Assembly (NCBI GenBank): GCA_017860005.1
Contig: JAFNAE010000007.1
Span: 1-39,118 of the forward strand
Reading direction: 5' to 3'
Source of the DNA: Acidobacteriota bacterium
GTDB taxonomy: Bacteria; Acidobacteriota; Thermoanaerobaculia; Multivoradales; JAGPDF01
DNA length: 39,118 nucleotides
The notes under the pieces were generated by a model, which saw nothing but the letters and a program-made list of their open reading frames with translations, did not search any database and had not been told where the DNA came from. This document shows, piece after piece, positions 29,737 to 39,118 of the stretch (position 1 is the first letter of the stretch; each line of letters starts with the position of its first letter). Position numbers and translations under genes: made by a program.

Positions 29737-30956
29737 CGCTCAACGTGCTCATGCTGTCGCCGGGGTACCCCGCCGAGATGCCGTACTTCACGCGCGGACT
29801 CGCCCGGGTGGGCGCGCGCGTGATCGGCCTCGGCGACCAGGCGAAGGAGGCGCTGCCGGAGATCGCGCGCTCGCATCTCGCCCACCACGTCCACGTCCAC
29901 TCGCTGTGGGACGAAGGATCGGTCGTGCGCGAGGTGCAACGATTCTCGCGCCAGGTCCGCATCGACCGCGTCGAGTGCCTGTGGGAACCGGGCATGCTGC
30001 TCGCCGCGCGCATCCGCGAGGCGCTGGGCCTGCCCGGCATGACCGTCGAGCAGACGCTGCCGTTCCGGGACAAGGAGGTCATGAAGCGTCGCCTCGACGA
30101 CGCCGGCATCCGCACGCCCCGTCACTACCGGGCGGTGACCGAGGACCAGGTGCGCGAAGCCGCCGAGCGGCTCGGCTACCCCCTGATCGTCAAGCCGATC
30201 GCCGGCGCCGGCTCGGCCGACACCCATCGCTGCGACGCGCGCGCCGAGCTGGAGCAGGCGCTCCGGGCGGTCAAGCACGTCGCCGAGGTCTCGGTCGAGG
30301 AGTTCGTCGAGGGCGAAGAGTTCACCTTCGACACGATCTGCGCGGGCGGGCGGATGTACTTCGAGAACGTCTGCTGGTACAAGCCGCGGCCCCTCCTGCA
30401 GCGCCAGCTCGAGTGGGTGAGCCCGCAGTCGTTCGCCCTGCGCGACCTCGAGCTGCCCGAGATCCAGGGCGGCCGCCGGCTGGGCCGCCAGGTGCTCGAG
30501 GTGCTCGGCTTCCAGACCGGCTTCACCCACATGGAGTGGTACCGGAAGGCCGACGGCGAGGTCGTCTTCGGCGAGATCGGCGGGCGCCCGCCGGGAGCTC
30601 GGCTGGTGGACATCATGAATTACTGCACCGACAACGACACCTATGTCGGCTGGGCCGAGGCGGCGGTGCGCGGGCACGTGGACCGGATCTTCGAGCGCAA
30701 GTGGAACGTCGCGGTGACCTTCAAGCGCGCGCAGGGCGAGGGCCGGATCAAGCGGATCGCCGGCCTCGACCGCCTGCGCGCCGAGCTCGGGCCCCTGCTG
30801 GTCGAGGAGAGCCTGACCCCGGTCGGCCATCCGCGCCGCAACTGGAAGACGACCCTGGTCGGCGACGGCTACCTGATCGTCCGCCACCCCGAGCTCAAGC
30901 CCCTCCTCGACATCGCCGACCGCATCGCCCGCGAAGTGCAGCTCTTCGCCGGCTGA
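29733..30956 (+). CDS. ATP-grasp domain protein 3
   Basis: MTLNVLMLSPGYPAEMPYFTRGLARVGARVIGLGDQ...PFRDKEVMKRRLDDAGIRTPRH...YPLIVKPIAGAGSADTHR...HMEWYRKADGEVVFGEIGGRPPGA; 4-nt overlap with ATP-grasp 2. Confidence 0.92.
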   Translation: MTLNVLMLSPGYPAEMPYFTRGLARVGARVIGLGDQAKEALPEIARSHLAHHVHVHSLWDEGSVVREVQRFSRQVRIDRVECLWEPGMLLAARIREALGLPGMTVEQTLPFRDKEVMKRRLDDAGIRTPRHYRAVTEDQVREAAERLGYPLIVKPIAGAGSADTHRCDARAELEQALRAVKHVAEVSVEEFVEGEEFTFDTICAGGRMYFENVCWYKPRPLLQRQLEWVSPQSFALRDLELPEIQGGRRLGRQVLEVLGFQTGFTHMEWYRKADGEVVFGEIGGRPPGARLVDIMNYCTDNDTYVGWAEAAVRGHVDRIFERKWNVAVTFKRAQGEGRIKRIAGLDRLRAELGPLLVEESLTPVGHPRRNWKTTLVGDGYLIVRHPELKPLLDIADRIAREVQLFAG

Positions 30957-30975
30957 GCCCGCCGGCGCGGCGGGC
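30957..30975. terminator. Candidate hairpin between convergent ATP-grasp 3 and FAD oxidase genes
   Basis: GCCCGCC-GGCGC-GGCGGGC, 7-bp stem, 5-nt loop immediately after the ATP-grasp 3 stop. Confidence 0.4.
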
Positions 30976-30980
30976 CCGGC

Positions 30981-32265
<1,285 letters not shown>

Positions 32266-32269
<4 letters not shown>

Positions 32270-33651
32270 GGCTGGAGGATCGAGAGCAGGAGCGTGGCGG
32301 TGCCGAGGAAGGAGAGGAAGCCGCCCACGTCGGTGGCGGTGGTGACGAAGATCGAGCTGCCCAGGGCGGGATCGAGGCGCATCTGCTTGAGCGTCACCGG
32401 CACCAGGGCGCCGAAGAAGCCGGCCACGGTCAGGTTGAGCGTCTGGGCGAACATCAGGACGCCGGAGAGCACCGCGTTGCGCTCCCAGGCGAGCGCGGCG
32501 AGGCCGAGAGCGAGGCCGGTCAGGAGCCCGTTCATGAAGCCCACCAGCGTCTGCCGCGCGACCACGGCGCCGCTGCGGCGCAGGTCCATCTCGCCGAGCG
32601 CGATGCCGCGCACCATGAGCGTCAGGGTCTGGGTGCCGGCGTTGCCGCCCATGCCCGCCACGATGGGCATGAACACCGCCAGCACCACGTACTTGGCGAT
32701 CGTCTCCTGGAACAGGGAGACCACGAAGGCGGCGAGGGAGGCCGTGGCGAGGTTGATCAGCAGCCAGGGCAGGCGCAGGCGCACCGAGCGCGCCGGCCTG
32801 GTCGCGAGATCCTCGTGGACGTCGAGGTTGGCCAGGCGGTAGAGGTCCTCGGTGGCCTGCTCCTCGACCACGTCGAGGACGTCGTCGACGTGGATCGCGC
32901 CGGCCAGGCGTCCGTCGGCGTCGACCACCGGCATCATCAGGAGGTCGTAGCGCTTGAACTCCTGGGCGACCTCCTCCTCGGGGGTGTCGGCGCGCACGGT
33001 CACCACGTCGGCGGAGAGGATCTCGCGCAGCCGCCGCTCGGGCGCCGCGGAGACCAGCTGCCAGAGCGAGACGATGCCGAGCAGGTGCTCGCGGTCGTCG
33101 ACCACGTAGAGGTAGAACAGGCGGCGCTCCTCGGCGAGGGTGCGCACGCGCTCGAGCGTCGCCGCCACGGTCTCGTCGGCGAAGAAGCGCGGGACCTCCG
33201 GGTCCATCAGGCCGCCCGCCGTGGCGGGTCCGTAGCGCAGGAGGTTCGAGAGCTGGGCCGAGCGCGCCGGGTCGAGCGCCTCGAGCAGGCTGGCCCGGCG
33301 CGCGGGCTCGAGCGACTCGAGCAGGTCGACGGCGTCGTGCGCCGAGAGCCGGGCGATCACGGTCGAGACCTGCTCGTCGGCGAGCTGGGCGAGGACGCGC
33401 TCGCGCGCGTCGCCGTCGAGCTCGCGCAGCGTGCGCGTGGCCAGCCGGAGCTCGAGCAGGGTGCGCCAGAGCTCGGCGAGCTCGTCGGGGGTGAGCAACG
33501 GCACCAGCTCGGCGATGTCGGCCGGGTGCAGCCGGGCGAGCAGCCGGCGCGCCGGCCGCTCGCCGGGATGGCGCAGCAGGCGCAGGATCATGCGCTGGCG
33601 CTGGCCGCGTGCGAGCGCGTCGGGTCGGCGGGCTGAGGCCAGAGCGGGCAT
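32266..33651 (-). CDS. mgtE: Magnesium transporter MgtE
   Basis: MgtE N-domain (LHPADIAELVPLL...), CBS pair (FFADETVAATLERVRTL...), membrane part PIVAGMGGNAGTQTLTLMVRGIALGEM...ATDVGGFLSFLGTATLLL. Confidence 0.96.
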
Positions 33652-33676
33652 CTACCCGATGTTAGGATGAAACACG
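33652..33676. promoter_or_regulatory. Divergent promoter region mgtE/lgt with overlapping opposed -10-like hexamers
   Basis: Plus TAGGAT 33663-33668 (8 nt before lgt ATG); minus TAACAT 33664-33659 (7 nt before mgtE ATG); they share T33663-A33664. Confidence 0.6.
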
Positions 33677-34501
33677 ATGATCCAGGAGCTGTTTCGCATC
33701 GGTCCACTCGCGATCAGCCCCTTCGGCGTCCTGCTCGTGGCGGCCTTCCTGGCCGCCTACCTCCAGTTGCAGCGCGGGCTCACCCGGCTCGGGATCGGCG
33801 ATCCCGACACCGCGAGCGCGCTGCTGTTCGCGGGCGGCGTGGGCGGCGTGCTGGGGGCCAAGATCTACTACGCGATCCTGCACGGCGACTGGCGGCTCCT
33901 GCTCGAGCGCTCGGGGCTGGTCTGGTACGGCGGCTTCGTCCTCGGCACCGCGGCAGTGGCCTGGACGATGCATCGCCGCCGGCTGCCGCCCTGGCCGACG
34001 CTCGACGCCCTGGCGCCCGCCCTGGCGCTCGGCTACGGCGTCGGCCGCGTCGGCTGCTTCCTGGTCGGTGACGACTACGGGGTGCCGACGACGCTGCCGT
34101 GGGGAATCGCCTACGCCGACGGGCTGCCGCCGACCACGGCCTACTACCTCCGCCGCGAGTTCGGCCTCGAGCTGCCGGCGTCGATCTCCGACGACACGCT
34201 CCTCTCCGTCCACCCGACCCAGCTCTACGAGACCGCGATCGCGCTCGCCATCTGGTGGATCGGCGTGCGCCTGCTGCGGCGGCGCCCGGCGCCCGGGCGC
34301 ACCGCCCTGGTCGTGTTCGCACTGCTCGCCCTCGAGCGCTTCGGCGTCGAGTTCCTGCGCGTCAAGGACGACCGCCTGCTGGGCGGGCTGACGCTCGCGC
34401 AGGCCATCAGCCTCGCCATCCTGGTCGCGGTGGCGGCACTCTGGCGCAGGCCGGGCGCGGCGGCGCCGCCGCCGCCCAGGGCCGCCGAGGCCCGGCGGTG
34501 A
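33677..34501 (+). CDS. lgt: Prolipoprotein diacylglyceryl transferase
   Basis: [25 protein letters not shown]..., [36 protein letters not shown]-region equivalent ...[13 protein letters not shown]. Confidence 0.93.
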   Translation: MIQELFRIGPLAISPFGVLLVAAFLAAYLQLQRGLTRLGIGDPDTASALLFAGGVGGVLGAKIYYAILHGDWRLLLERSGLVWYGGFVLGTAAVAWTMHRRRLPPWPTLDALAPALALGYGVGRVGCFLVGDDYGVPTTLPWGIAYADGLPPTTAYYLRREFGLELPASISDDTLLSVHPTQLYETAIALAIWWIGVRLLRRRPAPGRTALVVFALLALERFGVEFLRVKDDRLLGGLTLAQAISLAILVAVAALWRRPGAAAPPPPRAAEARR

Positions 34502-35313
34502 AGGCTCCGGGCCGGCCACGCCTGCTCTCGATCGCCGGCTCGGACTCGGGCGGCGGCGCGGGCATCCAGGCCGACCTCAAGACCTTCGCGGCCCACGGCG
34601 CCTACGGCATGACGGCGATCACCGCGCTCACCGCCCAGAACACGCTCGGCGTGCGCGCCGTGCACGCGGTGCCCGCGGCGTTCGTGGCGGCCCAGATCGA
34701 CGCGGTGTTCGAGGACCTGGGAGTGGACGCGGTGAAGATCGGCATGCTGGCGCGGCGCGAGATCGTGGAGGCGGTCGCCGACCGGCTCGAGGCCCACGCC
34801 GGGCCGCCGATCGTCCTCGATCCGGTGATGATCTCGGCGAGCGGCGACCCCCTGCTCGAGCCGGACGCGGTCGAGGCGATCCGCCTGCGTCTGATGCCCC
34901 TGGCCACGGTGACGACGCCCAACCTGCCCGAGGCGGCGCGCCTCGCGGGCCGGTCCGCGGCGAGCCTCGCCGAGCGCATCGAGCTGGCGCGCGAGCTCGG
35001 TCGCGCCACCCGCGCGGTGCTGCTCAAGGGCGCGCACGCCACCGGCGACGAGATCGTGGACCTGCTCTGGGACGGCCGCGAGCTCCACTGCTTCACCCAC
35101 GCGCGCGTCCCGACCCGCGCCGATCACGGCACCGGCTGCACGCTCTCCTCGGCGCTCGCGGCGAGACTGGCCGCGGGGGCCTCCCTGCCGGACGCCTGCC
35201 GGGGCGCCATCGACTGGCTGCAGGGCGCCCTGCTCCACGCCGAGCCGCTGGGGCACGGGCACGGGCCGGTCAACCACCTCTGGCAGCTCGCGGCGCGCGG
35301 GGGCTCGCCGTGA
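34498..35313 (+). CDS. thiD: Bifunctional hydroxymethylpyrimidine kinase/phosphomethylpyrimidine kinase
   Basis: GTG start; [69 protein letters not shown]. Confidence 0.96.
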   Translation: MKAPGRPRLLSIAGSDSGGGAGIQADLKTFAAHGAYGMTAITALTAQNTLGVRAVHAVPAAFVAAQIDAVFEDLGVDAVKIGMLARREIVEAVADRLEAHAGPPIVLDPVMISASGDPLLEPDAVEAIRLRLMPLATVTTPNLPEAARLAGRSAASLAERIELARELGRATRAVLLKGAHATGDEIVDLLWDGRELHCFTHARVPTRADHGTGCTLSSALAARLAAGASLPDACRGAIDWLQGALLHAEPLGHGHGPVNHLWQLAARGGSP

Positions 35314-36320
35314 GCGGCGACCCGCTCGACCTGCTCGTGGTGGGGGCCGGTCCGACCGGGATCGCCCTCGGCGCCGAAGCACGGCGCGCCGGGCTCGACT
35401 GCCTCCTGGTCGAGCGCGGGGCGCTGGTCGAGTCGCTGCTCGGCTATCCGGCCGAGATGGTGTTCTTCACCACTCGCGAGCGGCTCGAGATCGCCGGCGT
35501 GCCGTTCCCGCTCCCGGAGGAGAAGCCCAACCGGCGCCAGGCGATCGCCTACTACCAGGCGGTGGCGGCGGCCTTCCGGCTCGAGTGCGCGCTCCACGAG
35601 GAGGTGGAGTCGATCCGGCCCGGCGAGGACGGCTTCCGGGTGCGCTCCCGCGGTCGCGACGGCGAGGTGACCCGGCGCGCGCGTGCGGTGGCGGTGGCCA
35701 CCGGCTACTTCGCCAACCCGCTCCGGCTGGGGGTGCCGGGGGAGGACCGGCCCGAGGTGCGCCGGCGCTACCGCGAGCCCTGGGAGCACTTTGGCGAGGA
35801 CGTGGTCGTGGTCGGCGCCGGCAACTCCGGCGCGGAGGCGGCGCTGGAGCTGTTCCGGCACGGCGCCCGGGTCACCCTGGTCCACCGCGGCGCGGCGCTC
35901 AAGGAGACGGTCAAGTACTGGCTCAAGCCGGACCTCGAGAACCGCATCGCGGAGGGCTCGATCCAGGCCCTGTTCGAAGCCGAGGTGCTCGGCTTCGTGG
36001 ACGGGGCGGTGGTCGTCCGCCAGGGCGGCCGGGAGCGCCGCGTGCCGGCCCGGGCCGCCTACGTCCTGATCGGCTACGAGCCCGAGGTTCGCCTGCTCGA
36101 GGAGGCCGGGGTGACGGTCGATCCGGCGACCCGGATCCCGGCCTTCGACCCCGCCACCGGCGAAACCGACGTGCCCGGCCTCTACGTCGCCGGCACCGTC
36201 CAGGCCGGCCGCGAAACCCATCGCATCTTCATCGAGAACTCACGGGAGCACGGTCCAGCGATCGTGCGCCACCTGGCCGCCCGGCTCCGCCCCGGCGTCG
36301 GGGCGGTCGCGGCCGAGTGA
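35310..36320 (+). CDS. YpdA-like putative bacillithiol-disulfide reductase (FAD/NAD(P)-dependent)
   Basis: LLVVGAGPTGIALGAEARRAGLDCLLVERG, YPAEMVFFTTRERLEIAGVPFP, VVVVGAGNSGAEAALELFRHGARVTLVHRG, DVPGLYVAGTVQAGRETHRIFIENSREHG. Confidence 0.88.
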   Translation: MSGDPLDLLVVGAGPTGIALGAEARRAGLDCLLVERGALVESLLGYPAEMVFFTTRERLEIAGVPFPLPEEKPNRRQAIAYYQAVAAAFRLECALHEEVESIRPGEDGFRVRSRGRDGEVTRRARAVAVATGYFANPLRLGVPGEDRPEVRRRYREPWEHFGEDVVVVGAGNSGAEAALELFRHGARVTLVHRGAALKETVKYWLKPDLENRIAEGSIQALFEAEVLGFVDGAVVVRQGGRERRVPARAAYVLIGYEPEVRLLEEAGVTVDPATRIPAFDPATGETDVPGLYVAGTVQAGRETHRIFIENSREHGPAIVRHLAARLRPGVGAVAAE

Positions 36321-36405
36321 GTCAGAGCCCGGAACGGGGATTGCACTACCTACCCGGGATCCGCGGGCGCCCTCCCGGCGACGCGAGCGAAAGGAGCAGG
36401 AGACC

Positions 36406-38079
36406 ATGACCCCAGGCGCGACGATCCTCCTTCCCGCCCTCTTGATCGGAGCCGTCGCCACGGCCGCCGTGGCGCAGCCTCCGGCGCCTCCTCCGGAGCT
36501 TCCGACCCCGGTCTTCGGCGAGGTCGTCGAGGTGCGGGTCATCAACCTGGAGGTCGTCGTCACCGACCGCGACGGCCTGCCGGTGACCGGGCTCGCGGCC
36601 GGCGACTTCCGGCTCCTCGTCGATGGCGAGGAGGTCCCGGTCCGCTACTTCACGGAGGTGCGCGGCGGCCAGGCAATCGAGTCCCCGGCGGCCGAGCCGG
36701 GCGCCGATGTGGCGGCCGTCCCCGACATCGTCCCCGGCTCGCCCGTGGGGACCAGCTACCTCGTCTTCGTCGACGATTTCTTCTCGATCGCCCGTGACCG
36801 CGACCGGGTGCTGAGGTCGCTTTCCGCCGAGCTGTCTCGACTGGGGCCCGAGGACCGCATGGCGATCGTGGCCTTCGATGGCATCGAGCTCGAGATGATC
36901 TCGACCTGGTCGAGCTCTGTGTCCGAGCTCGAGCGCGCCTTCCAGAAGGCGGTCAAGAGGCCCGCGCACGGCTTGCGCAGGGAATCGGAGAGGAGGAGCT
37001 TCCTCTCCGGCTCCCGCCGTATGGGCCAGACCGGGATCGGTGGGATGCCGAATCTGCCGGGCAACCGGCTCGAGATGGACGAGCGGTTCTACGCCGAGCT
37101 GCTCGAAGACCAGGTGAAGAGCACAGTCTCAGCCGCCGCCGCCGCGCTGCGGGGTTTCGCGAATCCGCCCGGGCGCAAGGTCATGCTGATGCTTTCCGGT
37201 GGCTGGCCCTACGACATCCCGGAGTACGTCACCCGGCAGTTCGGCCGCGCGATCACCGAGCCCCAGATCGAGAGCGGCGACCGCCTCTTCGCGCCGGTGG
37301 TGGAGACCGCCAACCGGCTCGGCTACACGCTCTACGCGGTCGACGTGCCCGGCCTCGCCACTGACGACGTCATCGACGCCAGCGAATTCGGGCGCACGGT
37401 GGTGAACGAGCAGTTCGCGAACTTCATACGGGAGAACAATATCCAGTACGGGCTCGAGTTCGTCTCGCAACAGACCGGCGGACGTGCGTTCGTCAACGCC
37501 GGACGCACCGCGGTGCTGGAGAACGCGGAGGCCGACACGCGTTCTTACTACTGGCTGGGCTTCGTGCCCGCCTGGCAGGGCGACGACCGCTCGCATCGGG
37601 TCGAGGCAGAGGTCCGGCGCGAAGGGCTCCGCGTGCGCAACAGATCCGGGTACCTCGACTCTTCGCGCAGCCGCGAGGTCTCGATGGCGGTCGAGAGCGC
37701 CTTGATGTTCGGCGGCGGGCCCAATCTGCGGCCGCTCGCCGCGTTGAAGGTCTCCACGCCCACCAAGTCCTCGGTCGGCAACATGCGCGTCAATGTGGAG
37801 CTGGCGGTGCCGGTCGCCGAGCTCACGATGCTGCCGGTCGGACGCCAGAGAGTGGCCGACCTCGAGTTGCGGGTCGCGGCCATCGACGAGCGCGGCGGGC
37901 GCAACGAGATCCCGGTGCTGCCGGTGCGCCTCGCAGTCGAGTCCGACCCCGCCCCGGGCCAGCTCGCCTACTACCGGACGACGCTCGAGCTGCGCCGGAT
38001 TCGCAACCGCGTGGCCGTGGCGTTGTACGATCCGGCTGCGGGCACGATCTGGTCGACCACGGTCGAGGTCGAGCCCTGA
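36406..38079 (+). CDS. VWFA-related (acidobacterial-type) secreted protein 1
   Basis: Signal peptide; VVEVRVINLEVVVTDRDGLPVTGLAAGDFRLLVDGEEVPV; VWA-like region YLVFVDDFFSIARDRDRVLRSL; SD AAAGGAG upstream. Confidence 0.85.
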   Translation: MTPGATILLPALLIGAVATAAVAQPPAPPPELPTPVFGEVVEVRVINLEVVVTDRDGLPVTGLAAGDFRLLVDGEEVPVRYFTEVRGGQAIESPAAEPGADVAAVPDIVPGSPVGTSYLVFVDDFFSIARDRDRVLRSLSAELSRLGPEDRMAIVAFDGIELEMISTWSSSVSELERAFQKAVKRPAHGLRRESERRSFLSGSRRMGQTGIGGMPNLPGNRLEMDERFYAELLEDQVKSTVSAAAAALRGFANPPGRKVMLMLSGGWPYDIPEYVTRQFGRAITEPQIESGDRLFAPVVETANRLGYTLYAVDVPGLATDDVIDASEFGRTVVNEQFANFIRENNIQYGLEFVSQQTGGRAFVNAGRTAVLENAEADTRSYYWLGFVPAWQGDDRSHRVEAEVRREGLRVRNRSGYLDSSRSREVSMAVESALMFGGGPNLRPLAALKVSTPTKSSVGNMRVNVELAVPVAELTMLPVGRQRVADLELRVAAIDERGGRNEIPVLPVRLAVESDPAPGQLAYYRTTLELRRIRNRVAVALYDPAAGTIWSTTVEVEP

Positions 38080-38102
38080 GTCCCGAGGAGGACCCGATCC
38101 GG

Positions 38103-39118
38103 ATGAGCCGCCTGCCCCTTCACGCCCTGCTGGCGCTCGCGCTCGCCGCGAGCGCCGCCCCGGTCCGTTCGCAGGGCGCTGCCGAGCCCCCGCCCCCCGC
38201 GCCGCCTCCGGCGGCGGACTCCGCTCAGAAGCCTGCCTCCGAGGTGCCGGTCGAGCAGTTCTTCGAGAGCATCGACGTCAACGTGGTCAACGTGGACGTC
38301 TACGTCACGGACAGGAAGGGCAACCGGATACGCGGCCTGGGCAAGGACGACTTCGAGCTGCTCGAAGACGACAAGCCGATGACGATCACCAACTTCTACG
38401 CGGTGGAGGAGGGCGGGCCGGTGCGCAGCGAGCCCGCGCCCGCGGCGGCGCCCGCGCCGCCGCCCGCGGCGCCGCCGGCGGCCGCCGCTCCGGCTGCGGA
38501 GATCCCGGAGGACCAGCGGCTCCACCTGGTGGTCTACATCGACAACTGGAACATCAAGCCCTTCAACCGGAACCGCGTCTTCACCGGGATCCGCGAGATG
38601 CTGCGCTCGCGCCTGACGCGGGGCGACCGCGTCATGCTCATGACCTACGACCGGGAGCCCCACGTGCGGCGGCCCTTCACATCGGATCCGGTGACCATCG
38701 CCTCCGCGCTGTTCGAGATCGAGCGCCTCTCGGCGCAGGGTGTCCAGCAGGAGTCCGAGCGGCGGGAGGCACTGAGCGACATCGAAGCGGCCCGCGACGA
38801 GACCTCGGCGCTGATCCGCGCCCGCAGCTACGCCGACGCGGTCTACAACGACCTCTCGTTCGCGCTCGACTCGCTCAAGAACACGGTCTCCTCGCTGGCC
38901 GGGCTGCCCGGGCGCAAGGCGATCCTGTACGTCTCGGACGGCCTGCCCATGGTGGCCGGCGAGGACGCCTTCCATGCCGTGCAGGAGAAGTTCTCTTCGG
39001 CGACCGGCTCGGTGCTCGAGGCGCGCAACTACGACGCCTCGCGCCGCTACAAGGAGCTGGTCGCCTCGGCCAACGCCAACCGCATCACCTTCTACACCCT
39101 CGATGCGGCCGGGTTGCG
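38103..39118 (+). CDS. VWFA-related secreted protein 2 (truncated by the window end)
   Basis: Not in the ORF track because no stop is present. MSRLPLHALLALALAASAAPVRSQGAAEPPPPAPP...ESIDVNVVNVDVYVTDRKGNRIRGLGKDDFELLEDDKPMTITNFYAVE...LHLVVYIDNWNIKPFNRNRVFTGIREML...LPGRKAILYVSDGLPM; SD GAGGAGG upstream. Confidence 0.88.
   Translation, partial: MSRLPLHALLALALAASAAPVRSQGAAEPPPPAPPPAADSAQKPASEVPVEQFFESIDVNVVNVDVYVTDRKGNRIRGLGKDDFELLEDDKPMTITNFYAVEEGGPVRSEPAPAAAPAPPPAAPPAAAAPAAEIPEDQRLHLVVYIDNWNIKPFNRNRVFTGIREMLRSRLTRGDRVMLMTYDREPHVRRPFTSDPVTIASALFEIERLSAQGVQQESERREALSDIEAARDETSALIRARSYADAVYNDLSFALDSLKNTVSSLAGLPGRKAILYVSDGLPMVAGEDAFHAVQEKFSSATGSVLEARNYDASRRYKELVASANANRITFYTLDAAGL

Noticed and set aside
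27425-30956. Carbamoyl phosphate synthase large subunit fragments
   Set aside because: Proteins are ~400 aa single ATP-grasp units without the CPSase tandem architecture or MGS domain; the nearby pyr operon is ~25 kb away.

Overview
GC-rich bacterial chromosomal window, densely coding. The two tandem secreted VWFA-related proteins and the overall gene content suggest an Acidobacteriota-like lineage (inference). I support about 34 genes: a partial SMC gene; a pyrR-pyrB-pyrC-led operon; a PilZ protein; a BrxA/BrxB-type bacilliredoxin; a P5C dehydrogenase; a TonB-dependent receptor; an ILVBL-like ThDP enzyme; a rhomboid protease; an acyl-CoA synthetase; an S9 peptidase; a GH57/alpha-glucan phosphorylase operon; a DHH phosphoesterase; three tandem ATP-grasp genes; an FAD-linked oxidase; mgtE; an lgt-thiD-ypdA-like operon; and two VWFA genes, the last truncated by the window end. 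No tRNA, rRNA, CRISPR array or IS element was seen. The main observations are: (1) a recurrent TAGRAT-type -10 hexamer 7-12 nt upstream of many start codons, consistent with leaderless transcription, including a 25-bp mgtE/lgt divergent spacer whose two opposing -10 hexamers share one TA dinucleotide; (2) a three-gene tandem ATP-grasp cassette; (3) two genes about 2.1 kb apart (ATP-grasp 2 and the FAD oxidase) that each appear to lack about 45-50 codons with a change of frame, from either paired pseudogenisation or an assembly artefact; (4) a GH57 enzyme with a long histone-like disordered N-terminal tail; (5) a paired-hairpin element before the TonB receptor.
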